NCBI RefSeq assembly: GCF_021155775.2
Contig: NC_060234.1
Coordinates: 32,795,026 to 32,859,025 of the forward strand
Length of the DNA: 64,000 nt
Origin: Neodiprion pinetum
Taxonomy: Eukaryota; Arthropoda; Insecta; Hymenoptera; Diprionidae
Direction: 5' to 3'
This document shows positions 21,784-36,700 of this stretch, one piece after another (the stretch's first letter is position 1; each line of letters begins with the position of its first letter). Both the position numbers and the translations under genes were made by a program. The notes below the pieces were generated by a model. It made no database searches, was not told where the DNA came from, and worked only from the letters and a program-made list of their open reading frames with translations.

Positions 21784-24700
21784 TCACTCACTTATTTTAT
21801 AAGACCATCGGCATGACCGATTTTCACGAAGTTTGCAAATTGATTTCAAGATTGGATAACATATAAATAACGAAGATTTCGGAAGAAGGATTCGATCCTC
21901 AATAATAACGTTGCCATCAACAAGATTTGTCCTGAGTCAAAAATCATTGCGTTAAGTTTCTTACCGTCGCGATGATGTTGGCACCGGTATGCCCGGCTGA
22001 CGAGCGTTAACGAGCGGCAACCGAACCGCACCAGTGAAATAGCTCAAGTCTAAATACCATTCAACGCATCTGTACTCACAGAAGCCCCACGGCGGCACGC
22101 GTTCGACGATGAATAATTGACTTTTGATCAGTATTCTCTTCGAACAGGTTTCTCGTAGCTTCCAAACTTTCTTATCACCTTTTGTTGCTCCTTGAAAAGG
22201 CGAATCATTATTAGATTAGAATTCAAATGTGATGACGCTGTTTACGATATTCAAAGGACGTTACAGGTTCAGCAAAATTACACTTCGTGTACCGAAAGAA
22301 GCAAGACCTAGGGGTATCATCATTAGGAGGATTCAAAGATAAAAAGGAGAAAAGGTTACAATCATATTCAGGGAATCTCGAACTATCGCAGTCGGATTAA
22401 CGCTGGATAATAAAGCGAACGCGGACTCGCTGAATTATAATTAAATTTCATTCGCCGTATTCAAGAATGAATATCTGGTTTGCCCGCGAGCAACGCAGAG
22501 GAATGGAACGATAAGACAGCGTAACACACCAAGGCGCTAATCACCTTGCTACATCTTTGAGATGTGGAATACGGAAGTGATCGAGACTCAATAAAATGTA
22601 CGTTTGCACGTAGAGACACGAAGAGCCGGTAGGCTTTGCCCGGTTCAGTACGACATCTCGAGATGTGTGTAAGCGTGTGCTTGGCTATACGCTCAGTGTC
22701 CACGCGTGAAACGCGGCACGTGTTGGTTACGCCTTTTCTCAACTGACAATTCTCGAGAGATGCCAGCATTCAACTTAGGTAAATAGTCTCACCTCAGTCC
22801 GCCTGAACGGTGGGCATGGTCATTATTTACTCGGATACGACGAGTCGCTTAATTGGAAAATTTTCACAACGTGACGTAGCCGCGGGCGCGAGTGTGGTAA
22901 ATCACGGCTTTATCATCGCCGTTTCATTCCCGGACGCGGACACGGCTTCGTGTAAAATACGCGAAAGCAGAGAATTGAAGGACAGGTGGCGCCCCGCGAA
23001 TTGGATGTAGCAAGGCTATCCAGCCTGCAGCGAAACGAGGAAAGCTTCTTGAATGTCCTGCCAGCAGGCAGGATCCTTTTCGTGACCCAAGGTCTGTTTG
23101 CACGGCCAAGGCGACCTGCCTGCCTCTAAGATGCGCCGGTCGTTTCGCTGCGTATCCGTGGACCGCGCTATGTGCATGCCTCGTAACGTACGAGCAAGTA
23201 CATACGTTCGTAACACATGCCGGTAAATTATTGACGTGTGTAAAGTTCACGTGCAAGTGCGAGTATGGATGACGAGTGCGTTCGCCCTGGTGTCCGACAA
23301 TCAAAACCATCTCCCAAGACCGCGCCAATAACTTTCGCAAACAAAGAACGCTGCACAGAATTTACTTAAGCTATACAGTCGTTTCTGCAGCCGTCGCCTC
23401 TTCATCGCCAATTTGTTTAGCGATATTTAACGACTTGTAAGCACCTGCTTGAGGTTCGTTTGCACAAATTGACGATATTCTAACTTTTCCAATTTTTTTT
23501 CAAAATTGACCAACAATTTCCCACTTCAGTGTCTAATTCAGTTTTGCCCGTCTGTTATTTTGCATTTGCTCTGCACTGTCGTAAAGATATCAGATAAGGC
23601 CGGACAATCTATAATTGATCAATCTAATGCAGAGATTAGCATACCGCACGCGTATGCTTACGATTAGTATCAATGCACATTACATACTCGAGATGTTCAT
23701 TACTCAAGCAACTGTCCATTCGTCATTTCTATGTCCTAGCCTTGGCGCTGATCGCGATATCTCAAAGAGATTGATATATGTACCTATACAGTGCACCTCG
23801 CGGATGGAGGACGTATTCTGACAAACAAGCTGCAAGTGGTTTCGACAGTTAGCTGTCAGTTTATCAGAAGCACAAGAAGTAAAATAGTTGGAAAAATATC
23901 AACTTTGCGTATTATTACTTTCCGCAAACGTAAAACAGAAATAGCATCGAAATTATAGCACAGGATAGAGAGGCGACCGTTGGAGAGTGATGAGAGACTC
24001 TTAAGGATGAAACACATCCTCGATCATTCATATCGAAAGATAAGTTAACATTACCAGCGGCGCGAATTGCATTTCCTTCATTACCACTTAACCCGGTTAA
24101 TTGGACCGAGGATACGCCGCGATGTAGAAGAGCGTATAGATGCGGTCATAGAAACTTGCTGATATATACACGTATTAACTTCACTTTATTTCACTTCATT
24201 ACGCAGGTGATCGCAACGTTCCGTTTCACGATCGAACGATATACGGCAAAGGTAGAAAAGTAATCAAATATAATAAAGCAACGTGCTGCAGAAACACTTA
24301 CCGAGGCGGAAGCCGGTGGGATTGAGTGACAAGAACAGGCTCACCACGCGCGAACCTGACAATGAGATAATACGAGGCGCAATCTGAATAAACCCAGTGA
24401 GTGTTTCCCCTCGGCTGACAATTACCTGCGTTTAACGAGGATTAACGAGCCGCACACATTGTACTTGCCCGAGCTTTCACGTGCAATATTTCCCATGCGA
24501 TTTGCCACATCAGGAAAAATAGGCAATCTTCACAACACCTAATGATCGGCACTTGGGAATTCACATCAAGCTTACGATACGCAATAAGCGTCAGTTCGTT
24601 TGCCCTGTGAGAATTTTGCGCAAAAATCAGTATGTGGGTAATGAAAAAACAAATAAAAAAATGCCTGATTCATAGCTGCCACTGCTACATTACCCATAGA

Positions 24701-27700
24701 TTGTAATATCGCTGTTGGAATTGGCCTTCGCTTATCATAATATGCGGTGATACGATACAGCCAGCCGAGGAAGAGCGTTGCCTCTGAATTGGTAATGCGA
24801 CTCGTGCATCAAGCGCGACACGGGCAATATACTAGACCGAACATGCATGCACGGTTGAATCGCGGCTTCTGAATCCTGACACCGCAACGCCTAATAGTTT
24901 TCAACAGGAACGACAGAGAGCATCGGTTGGTTCTTTTGCCGCATGAAATAACGCTTCGTATGATAATGCCCGCAGAATTTATCCCTTTTCTAAACCGTTT
25001 CATATGCATTTCTCGTAGGGTGAGAGTTTCCTTCGGCCCAAAATTAATTCTGCACGAAAGACTTGTACCGTACCACCATAACGCCGTTGCCATTTCCATC
25101 TTCCCAGCTCCGTTGCTAGGCTGCCAGAATTGCTAATCCACTAGAAGTATACATGAGTTATAATTCTTTCCAAAATATATTATACCGTTGAATTAATCAT
25201 GATATTCCAATTGTGAGAGCGAGTCATTTTTCTTGTAGATTTTACAGCAGCGATAGCGTCGATCGTTTGGAGCACCATAAATGTCAAAGACTGTCACTTG
25301 AGTCACTGCAATAATTTCTTCGCGAATAACGTTAACAACTGAAATGAGATGAGACGGGATGCTGAGATGCATTCGCGGAACGAGAATTCATTCTTCGAAC
25401 AGCACATAACACCAGAAGGCTGGCGCCGCTTGCGTCATTCGTCCCGGGAGTCTTATAACGATAGAATCAAGTTGCAATTATGAGAATACACGATTAATAA
25501 TTTTCGCGAACTGCAGGCACGCTTAACTATCCGATCAATCAAGGTTTCTTCACTGGTTCACAACGGACGAGAGCAGCGGTATTCGGTTAACATTTAAACT
25601 TTCTTAGCCTCAACGATCATTTTGTGTACAACTGTACCAATACAACTAGCGATCGAGGCGCTTCTTTCACTTTTTTATTTTCATAGAGATTTGACTTGAT
25701 TACGAAACGTCAATTGTGTCACAGACGATCTATTCAAATTGCTCAAGACTTCGTTCCCTGTTGTTTCAATTGATTCTCGTTTTACGAGCACAGAGACCTG
25801 AGCTATGACGATTTTCACTATTCCCACGTATTGTCGAGTGCAAACTGTGACACGAACATAGGCAGACAAACAGACGAGTTCTGGCTGTTGTTATGATCCA
25901 TAATCATTTCTCATCCATAAAATGAACCATCAGCCTCCTTGACGTATGCATGCAAGGAATAGATTGCTCCGAGTACAAATGCGGCAGACCGTGGAGAGTT
26001 TGTAAGTTAATGTTCGAATATATATGGCAACGTGTAAATTAAATTGTAACGGCTGACAATTTCATTTATGACGGTTCGCGTTGCACCGCATCTTTAACAA
26101 CCACGTGCCGCATATTTCAACACACAAACGAAGCCGAGTCGAACCACCGTGATACATAAACTGGGGTTCGAAGTAATTGTGAAATCATGGAAAGTAGTTT
26201 TGTAACGTAAACCCAGCACACAGTATTATTAAGACTGTGCCTTAGTTTATCACAGGTTCTATTTTCCGTTTTTCTCATTACAGGCTCTCCTATTCAGTTT
26301 TAATGTGGCACGGTAAAAAACGCACGCTAGAGCACTTAGCTACGACATACTGTAAGATGAAAGGTGCGTACCTAGACGAGGGGAAAACGCTTGATTCGTC
26401 TTTAGGATGACGATAAACCTACGATTAAAACACTTTTCACTTGTGAGGGTTTAGACGACAAGCACTTTCACTCGAAGTTGCGATCAAACCGTACAGCGAT
26501 TATCTTTGAAATATTTATAAAGTTGTAGGACCAAGTTGCTCGTACGGGCTGCTCAGGTCATAATGCGGAGCGTATAAGTCCGCCTTTACTTTTGCATAAT
26601 ACACCAAAGCCCTCGCGTCATGCTCCGATGATTTTTGAACTTGGGTATCTTTCGATCCGAGGCATAACGATCGTATTCACGTGGCGAGCAGAGAGATTCG
26701 CGCGTATACTGCTAGTTGGGATAAGGTAAGAGGACTCGTTCGAGAGGCGAGCCCGCGTAATATATCTCCGTATACCGAGAGCTGAATTAATAGCCAACTT
26801 GTCATAACAGCATCCGTATCGCCGCTGCAGCCTGGGCTTAAGCTCTTGCGATGGGGAATATTCTCGAGTAGGTATCTATCGTGGTCCTGAGTCCTGCGGA
26901 GTCCAGCTAGTCTCTCAAGCTTTGCGAACGTTTCCGTGCGTGCCTTGGCGTGACGAATTTCCAACGTCAACTCTCTTTTCTACTCGCTCATACCGCTGAG
27001 TGACATATATGTAAATAGCATCCGCACCGTGCCATCTTTTGCCAGGCATTTAACATAAACTGTGCGTAGCGACTGATCCTGCTACACAGCAGACCTAATC
27101 CCACTTTCCTAATTATCAAAGTCGATAATTTACTCGGTCGGAGAGTATAAACTACTCGCAGACCTTTACTTCCGCCTGTCTTCTCGCGTGATTGGCTTGA
27201 GGAACTGATGGCACGTAAATATTCATCATTCGCGGTATCGAGTATTCTACTACCAATGCTTCGATGAATGATTCTATAGAATTCTTTTTTCTCTTTGTAT
27301 TAAAATAGATGGCAAGAGATTTGTATATTTTATCGCTTGCAAATGAGGAACGAAATCGTACTCGAGCTGTACACCCAGTGAAAAATACACATAGTTGCCT
27401 CAGGGGCCATCCACATTTTATAGTTGGAATAAATTTTTTGTTGTGTGTTTAAATGTAATATTGCCTGAGAAACTATCACTTTAGTGCAGTTTACCATAAA
27501 AATAGTTATACTAGTCATAAAATCCGACTATCCCTTTTTCGCTCTCAGTGTATGTGGTAGTTATTCGATTGGCTTGAACAAGGCTGAGTACCTACCTACA
27601 AGGACACGGATGATACCGAATTGTTACAACTTCCTATTATTATCACATCTGTAAGAGGAACAATCACTGACAAGTGTGCCGTTAACCTGAATTTCACAAG

Positions 27701-30700
27701 GCTGAAATAATTTCTTCTAATACAGAAAAAGTTGCGAGTCGAAGCTTATTCATTCTCGAAAATTCGGGCTTGACACATCGCGCTGAGTTCCGAAGCTTCA
27801 GGCTTTTTTCAACGCGTCTGCAATAGTTGGAAGCAGTGAATGGTAGATGATAGGATACGCAGGCATTGTGTTGTTGGAACATTGGGATATCGCCGATAGC
27901 TACCGGTGAATCGAAACGACTAATTTGTAACGCGTCTTAGGCGTCTATGAGGCATACAAGCAAGGAGGATAAGGAGCAAGGAGTTAATAAAGTACCAAAA
28001 GTCGTAACCACGCTATCGGGGGAACTTTTACCACGGCTTGGCTCTATCCACTTTCGCTCGCTCGCAAAAAATACTATAAGTTATACGAATGACAGACGGA
28101 GTAGTGACTATACGCTTCGGTTAGCTGAATACAAAGCCGTGGGTATATGCTTTATTCATCGTTGCACGTTTGGCTTGAAAATTATTATCATTATGTCATG
28201 GTTGTTGATATCGTTGTTATTCGGTACTACCTTTTTCCACTTTTGCTTACCTGCATACATTTTTCCCCCCTCTTTATTTTTTTTTCAGTCGCTCAGTTAT
28301 TCGCGGCAGACAACGCAGCGCCTACATCTATTCAACGTGTGGGTATTTGACTTTACAATCACACATTGTTGACTTCCTTGAGAATTTCTTACAGCTCCCC
28401 TACTTATACCAACATTATACCTACCGACTAATATTCTTATTCAAATTCGAACTCCGCATGATCGGTCGATTAGAACACGCGCGGCTTGAACCGTGCTGCA
28501 GCCTCTGGATAAGATAACCCACGTGAAGACGCGCGGAGACAACACCGAGGTAGGTATAACATTATACCTACGCATATCGCTATTCACACCTTTTTGCGCG
28601 CTCGGTACGCAGTACTCATTGGACAGTTACGAAACGGTGTGATTTATGCGCACCAGCCAGTTATTACAGTATTACACTTTACGAGCGCTATTCATCATGT
28701 CATTATTGAGTGCTGTGAGGCGTGTTTAATCGTAACAGTTCAACATTTAGCGGCTGACGAGTGTAAGCAGTAGTTGCCGCCCATTTTTGAGGGGACCACT
28801 ATATCAGAGTTAACTTTGACAAATGGCGAGAATAAAAATTCAGTCAGGATGTGATTATTTTTTGGATAATTCGCTGCTTACGTTGAGTGAGAATCATCAC
28901 CATCTCGGTGATTGTTAAAGTAATCGATTAGAATCGTATTATCCGTTATCGCTGGATACAGAAATTGAAATTTTGCACAACACGTACTTGGATCTGTTCA
29001 AGTTAGTTCATCCGAATAAAAATCCTTTGTCGTACAAACGGAGGAAGTTCCGATAGTGAATTAAGTCCTCTGGGAAACGATCACAGTGTGACTGAAGCTG
29101 CATTGTTCTATTCGTCAGACGAACCCCTGTAATTAACGGATCTCGTAAACGGCAACATCATTGTTTTGATAATTAGCTGGATTTAATAGCTGTCCTATAG
29201 AGGGTTCACCGCTAGCAATATACGGATGCTTGTCACGCAAAAGAAATACCGAGTATCTCGTTAAAGACGATTAAAGTTCAACGGTCAATTCAAGCGAAAG
29301 AAAAGGGGTCAAAGGGAAGAAAAAAAGTGTGTTAGAACCTCCTTGAAAAATTAAAACGATGCATTTTCTACACGCATGTTGCGTTTTGAAGTGGCCGGTA
29401 TAACGCCGCGTGATCAGCACGTAAGTTCAGTAAACCCGCGCGTTCTTACAAATCTTTCAAACGAATGATTAATGACGCGCAAGCTACTATTCCCTTCTTA
29501 CCTTGAAAACGCACGATGCCCGAGGGTTGTCGAGTCACCAGGATCCCCTGGGTTTCTTTCGGATTTTTCTACTCGACGGGACTCAGCAGTACCTGAACTC
29601 AAACTGGGTCTGGTATCGGTGCCTAATAAGCCGAGGTAATATCGTGCCCAACTAAGTGTATTATAAACACGTGTTCCATGACGTGTGAAAATGAAGAAGA
29701 GATCTGGAAGAATCCCGGGGGATTTCATAATCGATTTTTAACACGTTACGGTGTCATAATTCTTTCCTCTTGCACCACTAGTTTATGTCCATGGTGTTCC
29801 ATCCTCGAATTTACCACCATTTACTAGATCAACGCTGATCCGGGTATCGTGGCGAAGTGGCGCTGTACTAATAATACGGATAGTTTTTTGTATTCAGGTT
29901 AAGTTCTATCCAGTACGTGCCTGGCACCATTTTTCAAAATAACGATCTAAACTCCATCTCCAAGCCTGAAGCACGCTCAAGCTAAGTGGCGCGCCTCGCA
30001 TCCGCACGTAAAGACAACGAGATGATCTCTAAAGAGTAAAGGCACATCCACACCTGACCGTCTTGCGTTACGGATCACAAACGTTAACAGAAAATATATT
30101 TTCACTGCTGTTAGTTAACTTTCGCAATTGCATAATACACATTTACATGTATTTCATAAATCAGATCGTCAGATAAGACACGGTTTAAATAAAGTCTTAT
30201 GATCTAGAGATTTTTTACAATTATGTATGAATTTGGAAAGACTTCGGAGTGTGGACAAAACAAATAAATAAAACCGCTTTCTCAAAATAGGCCATAACCA
30301 TATATTTCACTTTATTGCCACACGGAATGAACCTAGCAAAAACTTGGGCGTTCCGAATTGTACGATAAATATCTAATACTTACTTGACGAAACTTTCAAA
30401 GAAGATTGTCTTTGGGAAACGAATTCCCAAATCCAAGTGGCTGAATGATTTTCGGTATAATCATTCCAGCATCCCGCTGAACCTACGACATTGGAGGATG
30501 CTCAACCTGAAGCGATTCCTCGGGGCAGCTGAAGCGGGTACTCGAAGGATGCTTCTTACGAGTTCTCCGAGAAGTTACATGCTTCGGCCGGAGGGCAATG
30601 CTGGGACACTTTCATCTCGATCTTGGAAGGGATCGCCTTGCGTAGGGGCGTGAGGAAGGGGAATAAGTGGAGGTGCAACTTTCTGCAGGTGTCAGTCTGT

Positions 30701-33700
30701 CCAGTTGTCAGCGAACTAGTCTTCACGTAATCTTACGGGTAATTAATATTACGTTCTTGTCATTTTTATTTGATTTTTATCCTTTGGCCCAAGATCCCGT
30801 GACAGCATTACCATCAAGAGTGCATCTTTAGATTCCTAGCTGTTGAAGCTCATGCTCGGGTAATTCTGATTGCAGATGCACAGCTGTGACACCTGAAAAA
30901 CGTTACCTCGTAAAAAGATGCAAAATTCAGCAAAAATTCCCGCGCAAACGTAATTTGTTTGACTTTACAGCGTTTCCTGCAGAATCATGCAGCTTCCTAT
31001 TCGCTGCACGTAAAGCTGGAGAGATGCGAATAGGATGTTCCCTTTAATAAATGAACATTATCGTTCTTTGTGGGTTCAACAATATCATTCGCGCGTTTAA
31101 CAGTATTGAATTTCAAGAACAATTCGCGCTAGCCGCGATAGCATTCCGGTAACGTTACTCGGGTAACACCGAAGAGATTTGTCCCTACCTTTCGAAGAAT
31201 CGCTAAGATAAGTATGTACGGAGATAACGCTTACCAACGGCTGAATAGTCGGTAATTAAAATTAGCAGGATCTTTCGAATTTGAAAAAACGTCGGTGCAG
31301 CAACTTAAAGTGCTCGTATACTTCTGCGATATTGCAGGAATAGAATTAACGCGTATCAATTAAGCCACATAGATATTGTACAACCACGAGTAACCTTTCA
31401 GTCTATGAATGCAGCACTGTAAACAATTTTTCATAATCTAAAAGACATGCCCGATAATTTTCAACCAAATTTGGTACCCGGGTGCTAAAGTAATACCAAG
31501 GTCAAGCATTGCAGCCTCTGCACCGCGATACCGAGAAAGTTGATGTCATGAGAAATATCTTATGAGAACCTGGTGTCAAAGTAAATGGATTGGGTTGTGA
31601 AACGGATCAAAGAATGTGTATAAAGAGATTGTGAGAACACAGTCGTTCGTTTTCTGACTCGCCTCGCTAACGTACGCGCCTGGTTTACCCGCATCGCTTT
31701 TGCTGCTTTGTGCCGCGTTAAGCAAGTGCTGCAGACTCAGTCTCAGAACACAACTGTGGCTCGGAACCTCAGCCTCATCCCTCTGGGCCTACGGCGGGTT
31801 ATATTCGTTATTCCTGTCCAGCGGCAGCTATAAACGTACCTTGCTTTACTTTATGGCGTCTGGAACGTTGAATGTCACAAGGCTGCGAGTTGCAGAACTA
31901 TAAAGAAGCACCGCCTGCTCACAACCGTGCTGACAATGACATACTCACCGATATCTGCTCTCTTTTTATTCTCTGCCGATTGTTGTTTATCCCAACAAAC
32001 GGTGAAGGTTCCATGAAAGAAATATTAGGATTATACCTATGGATAAGTACCTGCTTCGATGACAACGACGATGAAGCTCACAAAACGAAATTAACAGTGA
32101 GGATTTCACTTTCGAATGCCAAGGCACTAATTAAAAAACAATCAGGGTCCGGAATCGTGTCAGGAGTGAGTGTGAGGCACTAATGATTGTCAAGTTCCGG
32201 AAAATTAATTGTCTGATTCGTAAGTGAACAGATGTTGTAGCCCGACGACTGTTACCACGTTCGGTACCGCCGTCTAATGAAAGGGCGGTGAATAACAACG
32301 ATTCTAGACTCTACGTTTCAGGTTCTAGATCCTCAAATTAGGAATCAAAAGTGATGTTCCAGGGTTACCTGCAGTATTACAAACTTTCACTTTTCCCTCT
32401 CCCCTCATAGCCGTCCATGGAAATCAACTCAGATTCGATACGAAACATACGAATTGTCTGTGATATCTAGTGCCCAATTTCTTTTTAATTCGACCTCTAA
32501 TACCCGTGATTTCACTCAATATCGAGGGCCCACCTTTAAAGTACCCTACGAGGTTACGGGGTAACGAAAAACTCCATGACATTGAAGGATATGCGGCGCG
32601 GACGGTACTCCGACGGCGGTTGTCACTCGTAAAAGACTCGTCCGGCAAACGTGGCGATGATAGACAGAGAGAAAGGGTGATAGCTAGTGCCAACAACTGT
32701 ATCCCGAGAGTGCCAATGAATGTAAATCTTAACCTAGCTGAACCGGACTGGTCACGAGCTCACCGACGCGTGGCTAACTCGATTCATCTTTCTCCTATCA
32801 AGCAAACCGCCCCCCACGCAGCAGGGTGTCTTCGAATATGCCGTAGGCGAGGACCCCTGCATATTTAACGGAACGGGAAAGGAACTCGTTCGACTGCGGA
32901 CTTTTATAACGGAGTGACTCGCGAAGCTCGAGGGCAGACCAGGTGACGCTGCTGAAGCAAGCTGCAAGCACAAGGTGACAACACTGAAGGTAGGTTATTC
33001 GTTTCGCTCCAGAGTCCGCGGGCCGTAGGAGGTCCCACGACCTGGAACGGGTCAATCTCTTGATCGCGTCGACTGATATCAATCCAAGAAAATCTCGGCG
33101 AGCCCTGTCGTGTTTGAAGGGCAATGACGTGAGGCGCACGCAACTAAATCGCATAACAACGATCGCCGAGTGACATAGGATATCTGTGAGGAACTGAAAC
33201 GCGCCATCGTTATGTAGTCGGGGTTATCAATTATGCACTTCAAATCCGTCGTGCCTGACTACCTGTGTCCTTTGGGATTATCGAAGTATTTGGATGTCAT
33301 GGAAGCCGTCGGTAGCCTGAGGCACTGCGTCGCGTCGCGACATCCGGTAACCGAACTTTCCAACTGCTCGTCAACTTTTACCGTTCCTGTAGGAAGAGGC
33401 CACGAATGATTGAAATGGAACCTTTGCCTTGAACAGTGTTGCAGAGGTCACGAGGCCACGGGGAACACATGCAGGAGGTTCAATCACAGTAAAAAATTGC
33501 ACTTTTAGCTGCTCGACACGGTTGTAAAGTTATACCGAAAGAGTTAAAAGACGCACGGCGACACTCGGCCTCGCTACGGTAATAGCGTCTCTTGACTGAC
33601 TTTAAAAACTGGTTTCAATAACTCACGATTCTCATTTGTACCAGTCGCACTGAGAAATAAAGGAACAAGCAACCCAGGTGAAGAGAAATTCTGAGGTCAC

Positions 33701-36700
33701 GACAACGAGAGTATCCATATTATTGTAATCAGAAATGACCGGATTTCAGCGTCTGATATTTCGATTCCAAAAAATACGAATTCCCTACGAACCTTGGGCG
33801 AAGTCAACGCTTCGGCGCCATGACCCGCGTTTTATTAACCTCAGTTTCCGCAACAACTGTTACAGCGCGAGTGATAATGCAAATCTCTATGATCTAAAAT
33901 TACGTAACACGTGTCCCGCAGGGATGGTGAACATACATATATCTCACCTCTCGAGATTATACTCATCGTGTAATCCAGCAGGTAGGCACACCTCTTCGAT
34001 ATACATTGTTTAATAATTCATAGGACGTGATGATGCATGATTGGACATGTTTCATCTACGTGTGAGTAATACGTTGATTCTCGGCTTGCAGGACCTTTCA
34101 ACACCCGTAACTTTCATGGAGATCAATTCCGAACCGGGGATAACGCATACTAAACCGGACGTAAAGTATACGAAAGATCAATTTTATCTTAGATTTCGAT
34201 TGTAGGTTGTCAGTAAAACCGGAGCGTCATTATTGCGGCAACTATCCATTATCTAATCAAAAAATAAAGTTCAGGGAATCTGTGATAAGCAGTCTTGAAC
34301 GTTGATGTGGTAGAACATTTTTTTTCTCATGTCCTGTATCACAGTCTGCTAATCATTGAACATCACAACTATTATGACGGAGAGAATAATACAAAAATCT
34401 ATCCCACGCGTAATTCGCTTTCATCCATTAACGGATGACGCAACGATTTTTTCGTACAACGATAGGATCGCTCGCGGTGGGAGGAAGGATTTGCTTCCTC
34501 ATTATGTTACCGTGTTCGTTGACCCGGGGGCCAGGTGAGCCATTCGGTTCTCAAAGCATTAGCTAAATTTATCGGAGATCAATAATGGATCGTTGTACTT
34601 GTACGGTTCACGTACCCCGTGATATTACCTTGTCTGTTATAATTACCTCTAAACTCGGACGTCTCACAATCAGTCTTGACGTAGCTGATGAGCTGTATCA
34701 CTCGTACCTGGTCAGCAGCTAGCAATATCTGATCACAAGCTAATTAATTGTCTACATGAAGCGGCTACCAAGACCGGTGTTCATCTATTTATAAACATTT
34801 GCTTCCTCAATGCAGATCCGTAAAGTATTGGGTAGAAAATAGCGGCCAACCAATGAAACGGATATAAAGAATAGTGTGCCTGGTGCTCTATTAACGATCT
34901 ACGTTCATGCAGGTGGAAATTGTAGCGTTGCCGCAATACAGCCTGCGGAGAAATGAGCGTTTCAACAAGGAACTCGTGGAGTAAAACTGATCCAACAACG
35001 AGATGGAAATAATAGAAGGATCATTCAGGATGCCTGGTTCGACAATGGGCCGTTTATAAAAGTTCACTTTCTACTTTCAGCGGGGTATCGTTATTGAGGA
35101 AAAGATCAAGTAAACTGGTATGGATATTTAGACGGATGTCTTTTCAGCCGATGCTGCATTAAATTGTTCGCATCGTCTGCATACCATCACGCTTGCCTTT
35201 ATAACCTCGGAGAATGAAATCATCATTATTAGGTAGTATATCATTGATCTACGAAACAGGAATAAGGTAATCTTTTCCTACCTCGGTTCATAGTCGAGGA
35301 AAAAAAAAATACTGTGTAAATTGCAGAGTGCTTGTGGACGGTGCGCGTGGACGATAGACGCCGTACTCCGAATGATGAAATTGCGAAAAATAAATACATG
35401 GCGTATCGTAAAATTACTTTGATATACTAGGCGAGATACGTCGATAGCTTTTGCAGAACTGTCGACTCTTGATTTCTCTCCAGACTGCACGGTGAATGAA
35501 ATTCATGAACTCACAAATACCTAACTTCATGACCAAGCTCAAGAACTACGCACGTGGTAATAATCCCGTTCACGTTGAGGCCAAACGTTAAGATATGCCC
35601 GATTCAACGCTTAATCGTCAATTGAGAGACCAGCGTTATGTCCTGAATGGGTAAACACAGAACGGGTAGGCTGCAGGGATATTCATGGGCTGTTTAGCTG
35701 ACAGTCGTGTAGCCAGCACGGCGCACAGGCGGGCCCCTAATAATCCTTGGAATATAAGTTAAGACAGATTCCATGTTCCGTAACAGTAACCCACACAGTT
35801 GGATGTCATAGGGTTCGTCGAGCAAGCCGAAGCCATTTCTCCCTTGTTAGGTGCCACTTCTTGTACAACGGTCGTAACAGTTACTCAATTTCTCGCTTCC
35901 AGATAAGATCGGCTGATGGTCCGGTGCAGCCTTCGACTCTGCGCCACCTACGCCCTGCAGCAAGATACAATCGTGTCTTAAAAGTTCAGGTAAGAAAATA
36001 TCAATGTGTCATTTGATCGCCATTATACGCCTTGTGAAATTCATTCGATGAGATATTACCGTACGAACGCATTCTCATTGGTACCCACAACCTTACGAAT
36101 CACACAAGCGGACGGATCAGCACGCGTGTGCGACGGCCGCAGTCTGCACTGCCTGTAGTGTATGTGGCTTCATCGAATTACCGAAGCCAATTTTACGCCT
36201 GCGTGATTGTAAGATCATTCTCGTCTGCGACCTAAGAGACAGAAACGAGGCCGGAGGATAAATGCAGCGTATCTTCCTTCCTCCGGGAACTGGTTTTTTT
36301 TTTTTTTTCACTGTCAGTTGCAGTAATTTCAAATGTATTGAAGAAGATATTGACAACGAGAGCCGAAAAACAAACTCGTGACATAATTTCGAAATTAGTC
36401 CAAACTCTGAAGCCAATTATACAATAGTATAATGTTGATGAAAAATTAATTTTTGATAAATGATTCAATGAACAACAGTAAAATGGTCCTGTTAGAAATA
36501 CAATCAGTCCAAATTGAATTAATTTTATCCAGGTCTTTCTAATAGAAGCATAATAAACGCAACAATCTTGTTCCTGTCCGAAGGATTACAACATCCAAAA
36601 GTATGTGATGGATGGGATCGTCACCAGACGAGCGTACAATCAGAAATTGTCCATTCGGTGAACCGTGGACACATCCGAGGCTAACATATCTTCAACGAAA

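Noticed and set aside
21880..21910. Possible tRNA B-box on the minus strand (GGATCGAATCC)
   Set aside because: No matching A-box or cloverleaf stems at the correct distance.
27947..28372. 141-codon ORF with a hydrophobic segment
   Set aside because: The hydrophobic stretch is caused by T-rich sequence. No family resemblance and no splice or promoter context.
32470..32868. 132-codon ORF and overlapping minus-strand ORFs
   Set aside because: Three overlapping frames on opposite strands with similar quality and no domain. Most likely a GC-richer patch without stops.
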